DNA of 64,000 nucleotides, taken from contig NZ_CP017713.1 of the NCBI RefSeq assembly GCF_002706425.1, positions 310,001 through 374,000 of the forward strand. Reading direction: 5' to 3'. Below, in pieces: positions 41,652 to 49,999 of this stretch; within the stretch, counting starts at the first letter, position 1, and each line of letters starts with the position of its first letter. Made by a program: the position numbers and the translations under genes. The notes beneath the pieces are model-generated. The model was not told the DNA's origin, did not search any database, and was given only the letters and a program-made list of their open reading frames with translations. The DNA is from Loigolactobacillus coryniformis subsp. coryniformis KCTC 3167 = DSM 20001. GTDB taxonomy: Bacteria > Bacillota > Bacilli > Lactobacillales > Lactobacillaceae.

Positions 41652-42848
41652 TTATAGCTTAGCGTACTTTGGCTGCGCCAACACTCGCGTCAAAATTTGG
41701 CCTAAACGTTTGACACCAAGTTCGATCGTTGCCGTGTCTAGGTTGGTAAAATTGAGCCGGAGACCGTTAGCTTGATGACTAACTGGGAAAAGACTTGCGC
41801 TGGGGACGTAAGCGACTTTGGCTTGTGGTAAAATCACTTGCTTCAGTAATTCGCCAGTGTCGATATCAGCGGGTAAGGTTAAATAGATGAAGAAGCCGCC
41901 ACGCGGACGAGTGAAGTTAACGGCAGCTGGCAGGTAATGATCTAGTGCATTTAGCATGGTTGCCATTTTAGCAGCATATGCCTGATTCATTTTGGCAATA
42001 TGATCGCTGAGGTCATGTTGGTCTAAATATTGATCAATTGCGCTCATAACCAGAGTAGAGGATTGGACGTCATTACCGAGTTTTAATTCAGTTAGGGGCA
42101 CCAACAACTCTGGTGTGGTGACTAACCAACCTAAACGCAATCCTGGCGATAAAATTTTAGAAAAGCTACCTAAACTAATAACGTGATCAGTGGTATCTAG
42201 ACTAGCTAGTGAGGGTAACGACTCACCACTGAAGCGCAGATCGCGGTAGGGGCTGTCTTCTAAAATAATGACATCATAGCGTTGCGCCAAACGTAATAAA
42301 GCTTGACGTTTCGGTAATGATAGTGTGCTGCCAGTTGGATTTTGAAAATCGGGAATCGTATAAATAAATTTAACGTGGTGCGTCATTAACGTTTTCTGTA
42401 AAACGTTCAGATCCATACCGTCGTCTTGCAATGGCACTTCGTAATAAGTGGGCTGATAGGCATCAAAAGCAGAAAGTGCACCTAGATAAGTGGGCGCTTC
42501 AACCACAACACCATCGCCTGGATCAAGTAATAACTTTGCTGTTAGGTCGAGACCTTGCTGCGCACCTTGAGTCAGTAAAATTTCAGCAGCAGTAAAAGTC
42601 CGTCGTGGAGAACTGATGTGTTGCGCGATTTTAGCGCGGAGACTTTTTAAACCAGCGGCACCACTATATTGCAAGGAGGTGCTATCGGTTAAACTAGATG
42701 CAAAGGCGCTTTTTAATTCGGCTTGCGGAAATAAATGATTGTTAGGATAGCCGGCGGCAAATGAAATCAGCGCTGGGTCATTGGCGTAAGTAAAGATATC
42801 ATTTAGTCCGTTGTCGCAAGGTTGAATTCGATTTGCAAATTTTACCAT
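41652..42848 (-). CDS. PLP-dependent aminotransferase, fold type I
   Basis: 398 residues. FAAGYPNNHLFP, TQGAQQGLDL, PDFQNPTGSTL, LEDSPYRDLRF and SLGSFSKILSPGLRLGW (Schiff-base Lys) match the 2-aminoadipate / aromatic aminotransferase group (MocR-like catalytic part without a DNA-binding domain). Probably transaminates aromatic or branched amino acids with 2-oxoglutarate. ATG behind GAGGG. Divergent from a LysR gene 445 bases away that may control it. Confidence 0.88.
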   Translation of the reverse strand: MVKFANRIQPCDNGLNDIFTYANDPALISFAAGYPNNHLFPQAELKSAFASSLTDSTSLQYSGAAGLKSLRAKIAQHISSPRRTFTAAEILLTQGAQQGLDLTAKLLLDPGDGVVVEAPTYLGALSAFDAYQPTYYEVPLQDDGMDLNVLQKTLMTHHVKFIYTIPDFQNPTGSTLSLPKRQALLRLAQRYDVIILEDSPYRDLRFSGESLPSLASLDTTDHVISLGSFSKILSPGLRLGWLVTTPELLVPLTELKLGNDVQSSTLVMSAIDQYLDQHDLSDHIAKMNQAYAAKMATMLNALDHYLPAAVNFTRPRGGFFIYLTLPADIDTGELLKQVILPQAKVAYVPSASLFPVSHQANGLRLNFTNLDTATIELGVKRLGQILTRVLAQPKYAKL

Positions 42849-43293
42849 GGTAATCCCTCCAATAATTAATTACAGTGTCGTTTACGAGTTGTTGTCTATT
42901 ATGATAAAATGAACGCAGTAATAAGTAAAACTCAGCTTTTTCATATTTAGATGAAATATATTCATCAGTATATTATTTGACGGCGTGTATTGAAAAAGCG
43001 CCAAGATTTTGAGCAGCTGGTCCTCGCACCCCGTACTTCATCTGGCCGCTAAACATTGAAACGTTGTTTGTACATAGTGAAGACAATAGAAAAAATTTAT
43101 TTTCAGTGTCGATTTAAGACTGCTAGTTAACTTGAAGATTACGAACTATTAAAAATCCGATCTACTATCAAACGATCGAATTGATCAATAATTTAGGTAG
43201 TTCATTTTCAGAACTCGTACAACCCAATGTGAAATTTTCGTCATTATACTTGGTTACTGGTAAAGTCGGTGCGTTATTAAGGAGGAAATTTGA
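42849..43293. other. Long intergenic region between divergent aminotransferase and LysR genes
   Basis: 445 AT-rich bases without a gene. Contains the palindrome GATGAA-ATATA-TTCATC (42950-42966), which could bind the LysR protein, and GTGTATTGAAAAAGCG (42985-43000), a fragment of the dispersed repeat. No terminator-antiterminator pair or riboswitch was seen. Confidence 0.5.
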
Positions 43294-44187
43294 ATGTCCA
43301 CTTTCTCATACGAAATTTTTCATGCAGTCGTAGAACGTAAAACCTTTTATCAGGCCGCAGTCGCGTTAAATGTAACTCCCAGTGCGGTCAGTCATTCGAT
43401 CAATCAACTAGAAAATGAACTTGGTTTTCCGTTGTTTATTCGTAACCGCACTGGCGTGGAATTGACCAGTGATGGTAAACGTATTTTGCCGATCGTGCAG
43501 GAAATCCTAAATACGGAAGAACGCTTACGTCAGGAAGCGGCCAACATCAATGGGTTAAATGCAGGCTCGATTCGGATCGGTGCTTTTAGTAGTGTGTGTA
43601 TCAGCTGGTTACCGCCGATCATTCAGAAATTCAAGCAGCAATATCCGGATATTGCGATCAGTATTGTCCAAAGTGATTTCAACGATATTGTCAATCAAGC
43701 TAAAATTGGTACGATCGATATCGGTTTTTCCGCTTTGCCGATTGCTGATCCATTGGTGGTCACGCCGCTGATTGCTGATCCGATTTTCTGTATTACACCG
43801 CAAAATTTTGTTCCGGCACATAAAAGTTATATTACCGCTGCTGATGTGGCTAATCAGGATTTTATTTTGCAGCAAACCGATTATGATCGTGACACTAAAC
43901 GCGCGCTGGATCGTTACAATGTGCGGCCGAATTCGTTACGCTACAGTATTGATGATCAATCAATTTTAGCCATGGTTGAAAGTGGTCTTGGCATGGGTAT
44001 TTTACCAGAGTTAGCCTTACAAAAATTATCCGGTAATGTGAATATTTATCCATTTGATCAAGACTTTCATCGTACGGTAGCTTTAGTGGCCAATAAGGTC
44101 CAAGCCGTCGCGCCATCAACAAAAAAAATGTTGCAGGCGATCAAAGCATATATTGATCAACGATATCCAGAGAATTTACTGGCATAA
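43294..44187 (+). CDS. LysR-family transcriptional regulator
   Basis: 297 residues. N-terminal helix-turn-helix: FHAVVERKTFYQAAVALNVTPSAVSHSINQLENELGFPLF; the rest is the effector-binding domain (GSIRIGAFSSVCISWLPPI, ESGLGMGILPELAL). The typical arrangement would make it a regulator of the divergent aminotransferase gene. ATG behind AAGGAGG. Ligand unknown. Confidence 0.92.
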   Translation: MSTFSYEIFHAVVERKTFYQAAVALNVTPSAVSHSINQLENELGFPLFIRNRTGVELTSDGKRILPIVQEILNTEERLRQEAANINGLNAGSIRIGAFSSVCISWLPPIIQKFKQQYPDIAISIVQSDFNDIVNQAKIGTIDIGFSALPIADPLVVTPLIADPIFCITPQNFVPAHKSYITAADVANQDFILQQTDYDRDTKRALDRYNVRPNSLRYSIDDQSILAMVESGLGMGILPELALQKLSGNVNIYPFDQDFHRTVALVANKVQAVAPSTKKMLQAIKAYIDQRYPENLLA

Positions 44188-44191
44188 GAAA

Positions 44192-44233
44192 AGGGTGGGA
44201 TGGTCGGCTTTTAGCAGCGACTCATCCCACCCT
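44192..44233 (-). terminator. Terminator of the P-type ATPase gene
   Basis: AGGGTGGGATG pairs with CATCCCACCCT; the minus strand continues TTTTCTT. May also serve the LysR gene. Confidence 0.8.
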
Positions 44234-44239
44234 CTGTGT

Positions 44240-46879
44240 TTAATCTAAGTCATATTCGGCACTTGATTGTGCGGTTCTCTGTTTTCGTTTTAAGCGGAAG
44301 TACTTAGTGATCTCGAGACAGATCACTGAGCCAAAAATTGCTGGCACCGTGATCCACCATGCAGAAGTGGATAAATTGGTGAGAGCGAAAGCTTGCTGAA
44401 GCCAGGGCACAAAGGCGGTGGCCAAAACTAGACTGATCGCGATGGTGACACTGATATTTAAGGGACGATTATGCTTGAGTGTGCGCCAACTCAGCATTTG
44501 ATGGGTTTTGATCGGATAAACGTCGATCACTGAGCCCAATGCCAGTACCAGAAAGGCCATCGTCATTCCTTGTTCCTGCGAACCGCCAGTTAAGCTGAAA
44601 CGGCCAAGGTAGTAAACGCCGCCGACTAATAGCGTGAAGACTAAGGCCCGTAACCCTAACCGCCAACCGAGACCATCGGCAAATAACGAGCGATTTTTGC
44701 TAACTGGCGGTTGTTGCATGTTATCGCGATCACCAGGTTCGTAACCGATATAAAAGCCGGGGAGTCCGTCGGCTAGTACGTTGATCAGCAATAGCTGTTC
44801 GGCAATGAGAATAGTGCCCCAGCCGAGACTGACGCTGATCAGCATCAAGAAGATCTGAGCAAAGTTGACACCGACTAAGAATTCGATCGCTTTTAAAATA
44901 TTATGGTAAACGGTGCGGCCTTCTTCGACCGCATCGAGGATCGTGGCAAAATTATCATCGGTGAGGATCATGTCGGCGGCATTTTTAGAAACGTCGGTCC
45001 CAGTGATCCCCATTGCGATACCGACATCAGCGGCTTTCAGCGCGGGTGCATCGTTGACGCCATCACCGGTCATAGCAATCGTGGCGCCGTTAGCTTGCCA
45101 AGCGGTAATGATCCGCAATTTGTCTTCCGGAGAAACACGGGCAAAAACACTATAGTCGGCAATATTATCTTTTAGTTCACGATCACTTAGCTGGCGTAAT
45201 TCGGCACCGCTGATTGCTTGATCACCGGCTTGCAAGATGCCAATATCACTAGCAATTGCTTTGGCGGTGGCTAAATGATCACCAGTGATCATTACCGGTT
45301 TGATGCCGGCTGCATGAGCTTTGGCAATCGCTGCGGGTACTTCAGGGCGTGGTGGATCAATTAAGCCAATTAAGCCAACTAGGGTCAGTTCTTGCTCGAT
45401 CTCGGCCCAGTCAGCTGTCGGTTTAGTGGAAAATTCACGATAGGCGATCCCTAAAATACGTAAGGCGTTGGCCGCAAAATCGTTGTGTACCCGCATCATT
45501 TCTTTTGGTTGCTGTGCCAGTTGTAGTCGATCGATGGCGCCTTTGACGATCACGACATAATGACCGTCAGGCGTTTCGTGTAAAGTTGCCATGGTTTTCT
45601 TAGTTGAATCGAAAGGATCTTCATCTAAACGTGGATAATCTTTTTCAAAGTCACGACGGTGCAAATTGAATTTTTCCAGGAGATGAACAATTGCTAGTTC
45701 GGTTGCGTCGCCATGGGCTTCACCGTCATCGGTTACTTCAGCATTGGTAGCTAGGCCCATATACGTAAAGGCTTGCTGTTGCTCAGGCGTCAGTTCATTT
45801 AGATCATCTATTTTCTGTACTGGCTGTTCAGGTTGCCAAAAGCGGGTGATCGTCATTTTATTTTGTGTTAACGTTCCTGTTTTGTCGCTGGCGATCACAT
45901 TCACATTACCGATTGTTTCTACCGCAGTCATTCGGCGAATAATTGCCCGGCGCTGCGCCATTTTACGTACCCCATGAGTTAAACTTAGGGTGACGATCAC
46001 CGGTAGTGTTTCGGGAACGGCAGCGACGGCTAATGAAATTCCGATCAACAAACTATCAGCCATATTATCTTGATACAAGAAAAAGTTTAAAAGAAAAATC
46101 AGTACACCGGCAATTAAAGCAATGGTGGTCAAACGCAACGCTAACTGAGATAAGCGTTGTTGTAGCAAGGTTTTTTGTTTTTTAGTTTTGTTCAGCAATG
46201 TGGCGATCTTACCAAGTTCGGTATGCATTCCGGTGGCGGTCACCACGAAGCTACCGTTACCTTGCGTGACTGCCGTGCCGGAGAAAACTAAGTTAAAACT
46301 ATCGCCAATACTGTCGGGGTCAGCCGCCAAAGTTTCCGTTTGTTTACTGATGGCTTCACTTTCGCCGGTCAAAATGGCTTCGTCGATGGTCAAATTCTGC
46401 GCCGTTAACAATCGACCGTCAGCTGGTACACTATTACCCGCAGTCAGTAAAACAATGTCGCCGGGAACTAATTCGGGTGCAGGTAAAGTCGTTTTAGTGC
46501 CTTCCCGTAAAACAGTAACGGTCGGAACGTGTAGATCTTGCAAAGCTGCTAATGCTTTTTCCGCGTGATGTTCTTGGAATAAAGTAATAACGACATTTAA
46601 AACGATGATCGCGCCGATGACGATCACTTTCAGCCAAGAACTATCGCTGGTGATAGCTAAGTATGCTGCGATCCCGGTGGCGATCAATAAGATAATGGAG
46701 GTAATATCGGTAAGCTGCTGAATGACCTTGCGCCACAGCGGGATTGGGGGCGCTGCGGCAAGTTCATTGGTGCCAGCAATAGTGCGTTGTTTGTCGACCT
46801 GTGCTTCAGACAAGCCTTGTTGGGGGTCAACTTGGTATTCGCGGCAAATGTCACTGCCGCTGCGAGTGGCATGTGTCAT
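44240..46879 (-). CDS. Cation-translocating P-type ATPase, calcium-type
   Basis: 879 residues, ten membrane helices. N-terminal cation ATPase domain, TGES actuator (ILTGESEAIS), AAVPETLPVIVTLSL in helix 4, phosphorylated Asp in IASDKTGTLTQNKMT, KGAID nucleotide-binding region and MTGDGVNDAPALKAADVGIAMG. Fits type II (SERCA/PMCA-like) pumps of Firmicutes that export Ca2+; other divalent ions cannot be excluded. ATG behind AAGGAGG. Confidence 0.92.
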   Translation of the reverse strand: MTHATRSGSDICREYQVDPQQGLSEAQVDKQRTIAGTNELAAAPPIPLWRKVIQQLTDITSIILLIATGIAAYLAITSDSSWLKVIVIGAIIVLNVVITLFQEHHAEKALAALQDLHVPTVTVLREGTKTTLPAPELVPGDIVLLTAGNSVPADGRLLTAQNLTIDEAILTGESEAISKQTETLAADPDSIGDSFNLVFSGTAVTQGNGSFVVTATGMHTELGKIATLLNKTKKQKTLLQQRLSQLALRLTTIALIAGVLIFLLNFFLYQDNMADSLLIGISLAVAAVPETLPVIVTLSLTHGVRKMAQRRAIIRRMTAVETIGNVNVIASDKTGTLTQNKMTITRFWQPEQPVQKIDDLNELTPEQQQAFTYMGLATNAEVTDDGEAHGDATELAIVHLLEKFNLHRRDFEKDYPRLDEDPFDSTKKTMATLHETPDGHYVVIVKGAIDRLQLAQQPKEMMRVHNDFAANALRILGIAYREFSTKPTADWAEIEQELTLVGLIGLIDPPRPEVPAAIAKAHAAGIKPVMITGDHLATAKAIASDIGILQAGDQAISGAELRQLSDRELKDNIADYSVFARVSPEDKLRIITAWQANGATIAMTGDGVNDAPALKAADVGIAMGITGTDVSKNAADMILTDDNFATILDAVEEGRTVYHNILKAIEFLVGVNFAQIFLMLISVSLGWGTILIAEQLLLINVLADGLPGFYIGYEPGDRDNMQQPPVSKNRSLFADGLGWRLGLRALVFTLLVGGVYYLGRFSLTGGSQEQGMTMAFLVLALGSVIDVYPIKTHQMLSWRTLKHNRPLNISVTIAISLVLATAFVPWLQQAFALTNLSTSAWWITVPAIFGSVICLEITKYFRLKRKQRTAQSSAEYDLD

Positions 46880-46988
46880 GTTGAGTCGCCTCCTTTATTG
46901 GCTTCAGAAATGAATAAACCTACAATTTAATTGTAACAAGCAGTTAAATTAATTGTCAAAATATGTACTAGCAAAGTCGATCAAAAAA

Positions 46989-47012
46989 GCGCCACCGAAT
47001 ATTTGGTGACGC
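46989..47012 (-). terminator. Terminator of the acetoin reductase gene
   Basis: Minus strand GCGTCACC-AAATATTC-GGTGGCGC followed by TTTTTT. Confidence 0.82.
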
Positions 47013-47021
47013 AGGACACGG

Positions 47022-47795
47022 TTAACTCATATGCAGACCACCATCGACGGTGATCGTTTGACCAGTAATATAGTCTGAACGGTCATTAGCCAAAAAAGTG
47101 ACTAAATTGGCGGCATCTTCTGGTTCCTCAATGCGCCCTAAAGCAATGCGCTCGCTAAACTGTTTCAATGCGGTTTGCCGATCGGTTTGGTCTAATTTTT
47201 CGGTTTGTGCGTTGACTAATTCCCATAATGGACTGTTAACAATACCTGGTGAATAAGAATTGACTGTGATATGATAAGGCGCCAGTTCTTTGGCGGCTGC
47301 TTGGGTCAAACCACGGACAGCAAATTTGCTAGCAGAGTATGCACTGAGCAGGGGCATTCCCTCCATGGCGCCTAAACCAGCGGCGTTAATAATTTTGCCG
47401 CCGTGTTCTTGCTTTTTCATGAACCGCGCCGCTGCTTGAATACCGAACAGGACACCTTTAACGTTAACTGCCATTAAATCGTCCACTTCTTTATCAGTAA
47501 CTTGCTCAACAGGACCGACTTTAACGATACCGGCATCATTGACCATGACGTCGATATGGCCATGCTCGGTGACGACTTGCTCAACTAAATGTTGGACATC
47601 ATGTTGGTAAATGACATTCGTTTGGTAGGCTGCTGCACGATGGTGTTGCTGGTGAATTTCTTTGACGGTACGTTGTGCGGCAGCGAGGATAATATCGGAA
47701 GCAGCCACGAAGAATCCGTCGGCGGCTAAAGCTTTAGCGATGGCGCGACCAATACCCTGTCCGGCGCCGGTGATGACTGCAATTTTTTGTGGCAT
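47022..47795 (-). CDS. Short-chain dehydrogenase, acetoin/diacetyl reductase type
   Basis: 257 residues. TGAGQGIGRAIAKAL binds NAD(H), NDAG follows, and the active site is in AGLGAMEGMPLLSAYSASKFAV (Tyr and Lys of YSASK). The whole chain resembles (S)-acetoin-forming diacetyl reductases and butanediol dehydrogenases, which regenerate NAD in C4 metabolism. ATG 47795 behind AGGAGG; the frame extends upstream without a ribosome site. Extended -10 TGCTATACT upstream. Confidence 0.88.
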   Translation of the reverse strand: MPQKIAVITGAGQGIGRAIAKALAADGFFVAASDIILAAAQRTVKEIHQQHHRAAAYQTNVIYQHDVQHLVEQVVTEHGHIDVMVNDAGIVKVGPVEQVTDKEVDDLMAVNVKGVLFGIQAAARFMKKQEHGGKIINAAGLGAMEGMPLLSAYSASKFAVRGLTQAAAKELAPYHITVNSYSPGIVNSPLWELVNAQTEKLDQTDRQTALKQFSERIALGRIEEPEDAANLVTFLANDRSDYITGQTITVDGGLHMS

Positions 47796-48026
47796 ATTAA
47801 TAGTTCCTCCTATGAATATGGTTTCAGGTTTAGTATAGCATCGATATGCGTTTATGTTTAAGCAAACGCTAGCTTTGGTTGTCCCGCTTGTCAAAGCTGG
47901 GTCAACAGCTTATACTAAAATGTATTGTTGAAGTCGTTATAATACGGTAATGAATTCTAAGTTAATCACTAATGTATAAATAATCTATATCAATGAATAA
48001 TCAATGCATATAAGGGGCTACGAAAA

Positions 48027-48584
48027 ATGAAAAAAGAAACTGTCAAATCATGGCTGTGGGTCGTGATTGATATTGTGATCGTCGTAGGTGTGGCAATGTT
48101 ATTGCGCACTTTCCTGATCACGCCACATAATGTGGATGGGCCTTCAATGGAACCTAATTTTATGGACAATGATCGCGTGCTAGTTTGGCGCCACCCCACA
48201 CTTAAGCGTGGGGATGTGGTGATTCTACACGCACCAGATGGATCGTTATATATCAAACGAATTATTGGTTTACCGGGCGATACCGTGACGTCAAAAGATG
48301 ATGTAATGTACGTTAATGGTAAGAAATACGATGAACCTTACTTGAACAGTTATAAGACACAATGGGCGGATGATAACAACGGTTTGTTCACGCAAAACTT
48401 CTCGTTAAGCACATTGAAAGCAACGAATTATGCCAAGAAGGTACCGCAGGAATCATACTTTGTCATGGGTGATAATCGGCCGATTTCAAAGGATAGCCGA
48501 ATGATCGGTTTTGTTAAACGTAATAAAATTGAAGGTAAAGTCGTTTGGCGTTATTGGCCACTGAACAAAATGTCGATTTATTAG
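48027..48584 (+). CDS. lepB: Signal peptidase I
   Basis: 185 residues. One membrane anchor (about 9-28) and a catalytic domain outside: Ser40 in VDGPSMEPNF and Lys77 in LYIKRIIGLPGD form the Ser/Lys dyad; MGDNRPISKDSR is the C-terminal signature. Removes signal peptides of secreted proteins. ATG behind AAGGGG. Terminator follows. Confidence 0.95.
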   Translation: MKKETVKSWLWVVIDIVIVVGVAMLLRTFLITPHNVDGPSMEPNFMDNDRVLVWRHPTLKRGDVVILHAPDGSLYIKRIIGLPGDTVTSKDDVMYVNGKKYDEPYLNSYKTQWADDNNGLFTQNFSLSTLKATNYAKKVPQESYFVMGDNRPISKDSRMIGFVKRNKIEGKVVWRYWPLNKMSIY

Positions 48585-48613
48585 TGTGTATCATTAAGTT
48601 AATGACTAACAGC

Positions 48614-48655
48614 GAAGGAGTTGGACGTAATTTACTTACGTCTAACTCCTTTTTT
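48614..48655 (+). terminator. Terminator of the signal peptidase gene
   Basis: AAGGAGTT-GACGTAA pairs with TTACGTC-AACTCCTT, then TTTTTTG. Confidence 0.88.
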
Positions 48656-48803
48656 GTACTTCTGAACCGTATAGTTAAACCGGGTTCCATAAGGCAACCT
48701 TATTAGCGGAGTAGCTGGAATGTCATACGCTCCTTTTTTGCGCATTGTTTTCATTGCGGCGGCGTGCTAGATTAAAGCTAAAATGATGAAAGTAGTGACT
48801 TGA

Positions 48804-49637
48804 ATGAAAAAGGATGGGCACAGCCATACAGAATTTTGTCCCCATGGTAGTGGCGACGACGTTGAATTGATGATCCAAAAGGCTATTAAATTTGGCTTTA
48901 GCGAATACAGTATTACCGAGCACGCGCCGTTACCACCGGATTTTAAGCACGATTACGCTGGTGCGATGACTGGCTTGACTGAAGCCTCAATGGCGTTGAA
49001 TGATCTACCAGCTTATTTCAAGAAATGCCAGCAATTACAAGCAAAATATCGCGGGCAAATTAAAATCAATATTGGTTTTGAACTAGATTTTTTGCCCACT
49101 CAAGTCGCTTGGACCCGTGATTTTTGGGCTGAGTATGGCCCACAGACGCAAGATAACGTACTTTCAATTCATTTTATGCAAGGGGCAGCTGCTAAGTTTT
49201 GGTGTGTTGATGATACTACCGCTGACTTCAAAAAAGGCTTACTCGATCCACAAAATGGTGATGCTCAGGCCTTATACGGCCAATATTTACAGGCGTTGCT
49301 GGTTGCCGTACAGACTGATTTAGGCCCCCACGCACCAACACGATTGGGACACATGACTTTGATTAAAAAATTCCAAGACTATTTTAATTTACCAACTAAA
49401 TTTAATGCGACCAATTTGGCCTTAGTTGATCAATTATTTGCTAGTTTAAAACAGCGCCATTTTAGTTTGGATCTAAATACTGCTGGGTTATATAAGCCTT
49501 ACTGTAATGAGACTTATCCTTATTCTGACTTGATTCTACGGGCACAAGCGGCAGGTATTCCGTTAATTTATGGTTCAGATGCTCATAGTATTGCCGAAGT
49601 TGGTCATGCCTATCATCAGATCGAAAAATTTGTATAA
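48804..49637 (+). CDS. hisJ: Histidinol-phosphatase, PHP type
   Basis: 277 residues of the PHP metallophosphatase fold. Metal ligands are seen in DGHSHTEFCPHG, ITEHAPLPPDF, FELDFLP, SIHFM and IYGSDAHSIAEVGHAY. Hydrolyses histidinol phosphate, the step otherwise missing from the hisZGDBHAFIEC operon downstream. It lies before the his T-box leader and therefore has its own control. The ribosome site is weak (AAAGTAGTG). Confidence 0.9.
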   Translation: MKKDGHSHTEFCPHGSGDDVELMIQKAIKFGFSEYSITEHAPLPPDFKHDYAGAMTGLTEASMALNDLPAYFKKCQQLQAKYRGQIKINIGFELDFLPTQVAWTRDFWAEYGPQTQDNVLSIHFMQGAAAKFWCVDDTTADFKKGLLDPQNGDAQALYGQYLQALLVAVQTDLGPHAPTRLGHMTLIKKFQDYFNLPTKFNATNLALVDQLFASLKQRHFSLDLNTAGLYKPYCNETYPYSDLILRAQAAGIPLIYGSDAHSIAEVGHAYHQIEKFV

Positions 49638-49643
49638 AGCCGC

Positions 49644-49672
49644 TTGACTTTTTGAAAACAACTGCTATTATG
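49644..49672 (+). promoter_or_regulatory. Promoter of the his T-box transcript
   Basis: TTGACT, 16-base spacer, TATTAT, directly behind hisJ. Confidence 0.65.
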
Positions 49673-49674
49673 AG

Positions 49675-49998
49675 AACAACATTAAAAATAAAATGAAGTT
49701 TTGATTAGAAAAAGTAGCAAGCAAATGTTTCGAGAGAGTATCCAGACGGCTGTGAGGATATAGCATAACTTGTGAACACACATCTATGAACTTTGGCGCT
49801 GAATCACAGTAAGCACCAACGCAGGGTCTGCGTTAAAAACTGTTACAAGTTAATTTGATTCTAGTGTGATTATTCAGCGCACGTTTTAAAAATGACACTT
49901 AATTTGCAACTTGAGGTCTGGCCTGTAAGGTCCAGATAAACTTGAGGTGGCACCACGATCATTCGTCCTCGTAAGCGATAAGCTTGCGGGGATTTTTT
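49675..49998 (+). promoter_or_regulatory. T-box leader of the histidine operon
   Basis: T-box sequence TTGAGGTGGCACCACG lies at 49942-49957. The terminator stem CCTCGTAAGC/GCTTGCGGGG with TTTTTT follows (49967-49998). CAC and CAT triplets at 49777-49783 in the stem I region suit a histidine specifier. The T-run is followed after one base by the 5' end of a group II intron, and hisZ starts 2.2 kb further on. The leader should antiterminate when tRNA-His is uncharged. Confidence 0.87.
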
Positions 49999-49999
49999 G

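Noticed and set aside
46188-46568. 126-residue plus-strand frame opposite the P-type ATPase
   Set aside because: Shadow of the well-supported ATPase gene, without promoter or ribosome site.
48660-48750. Hairpins before hisJ as a second attenuator
   Set aside because: ATAAGG-CAA-CCTTAT and GGAG...CTCC-TTTTTT are short, without T-box or known riboswitch motifs; the second is probably a weak terminator.
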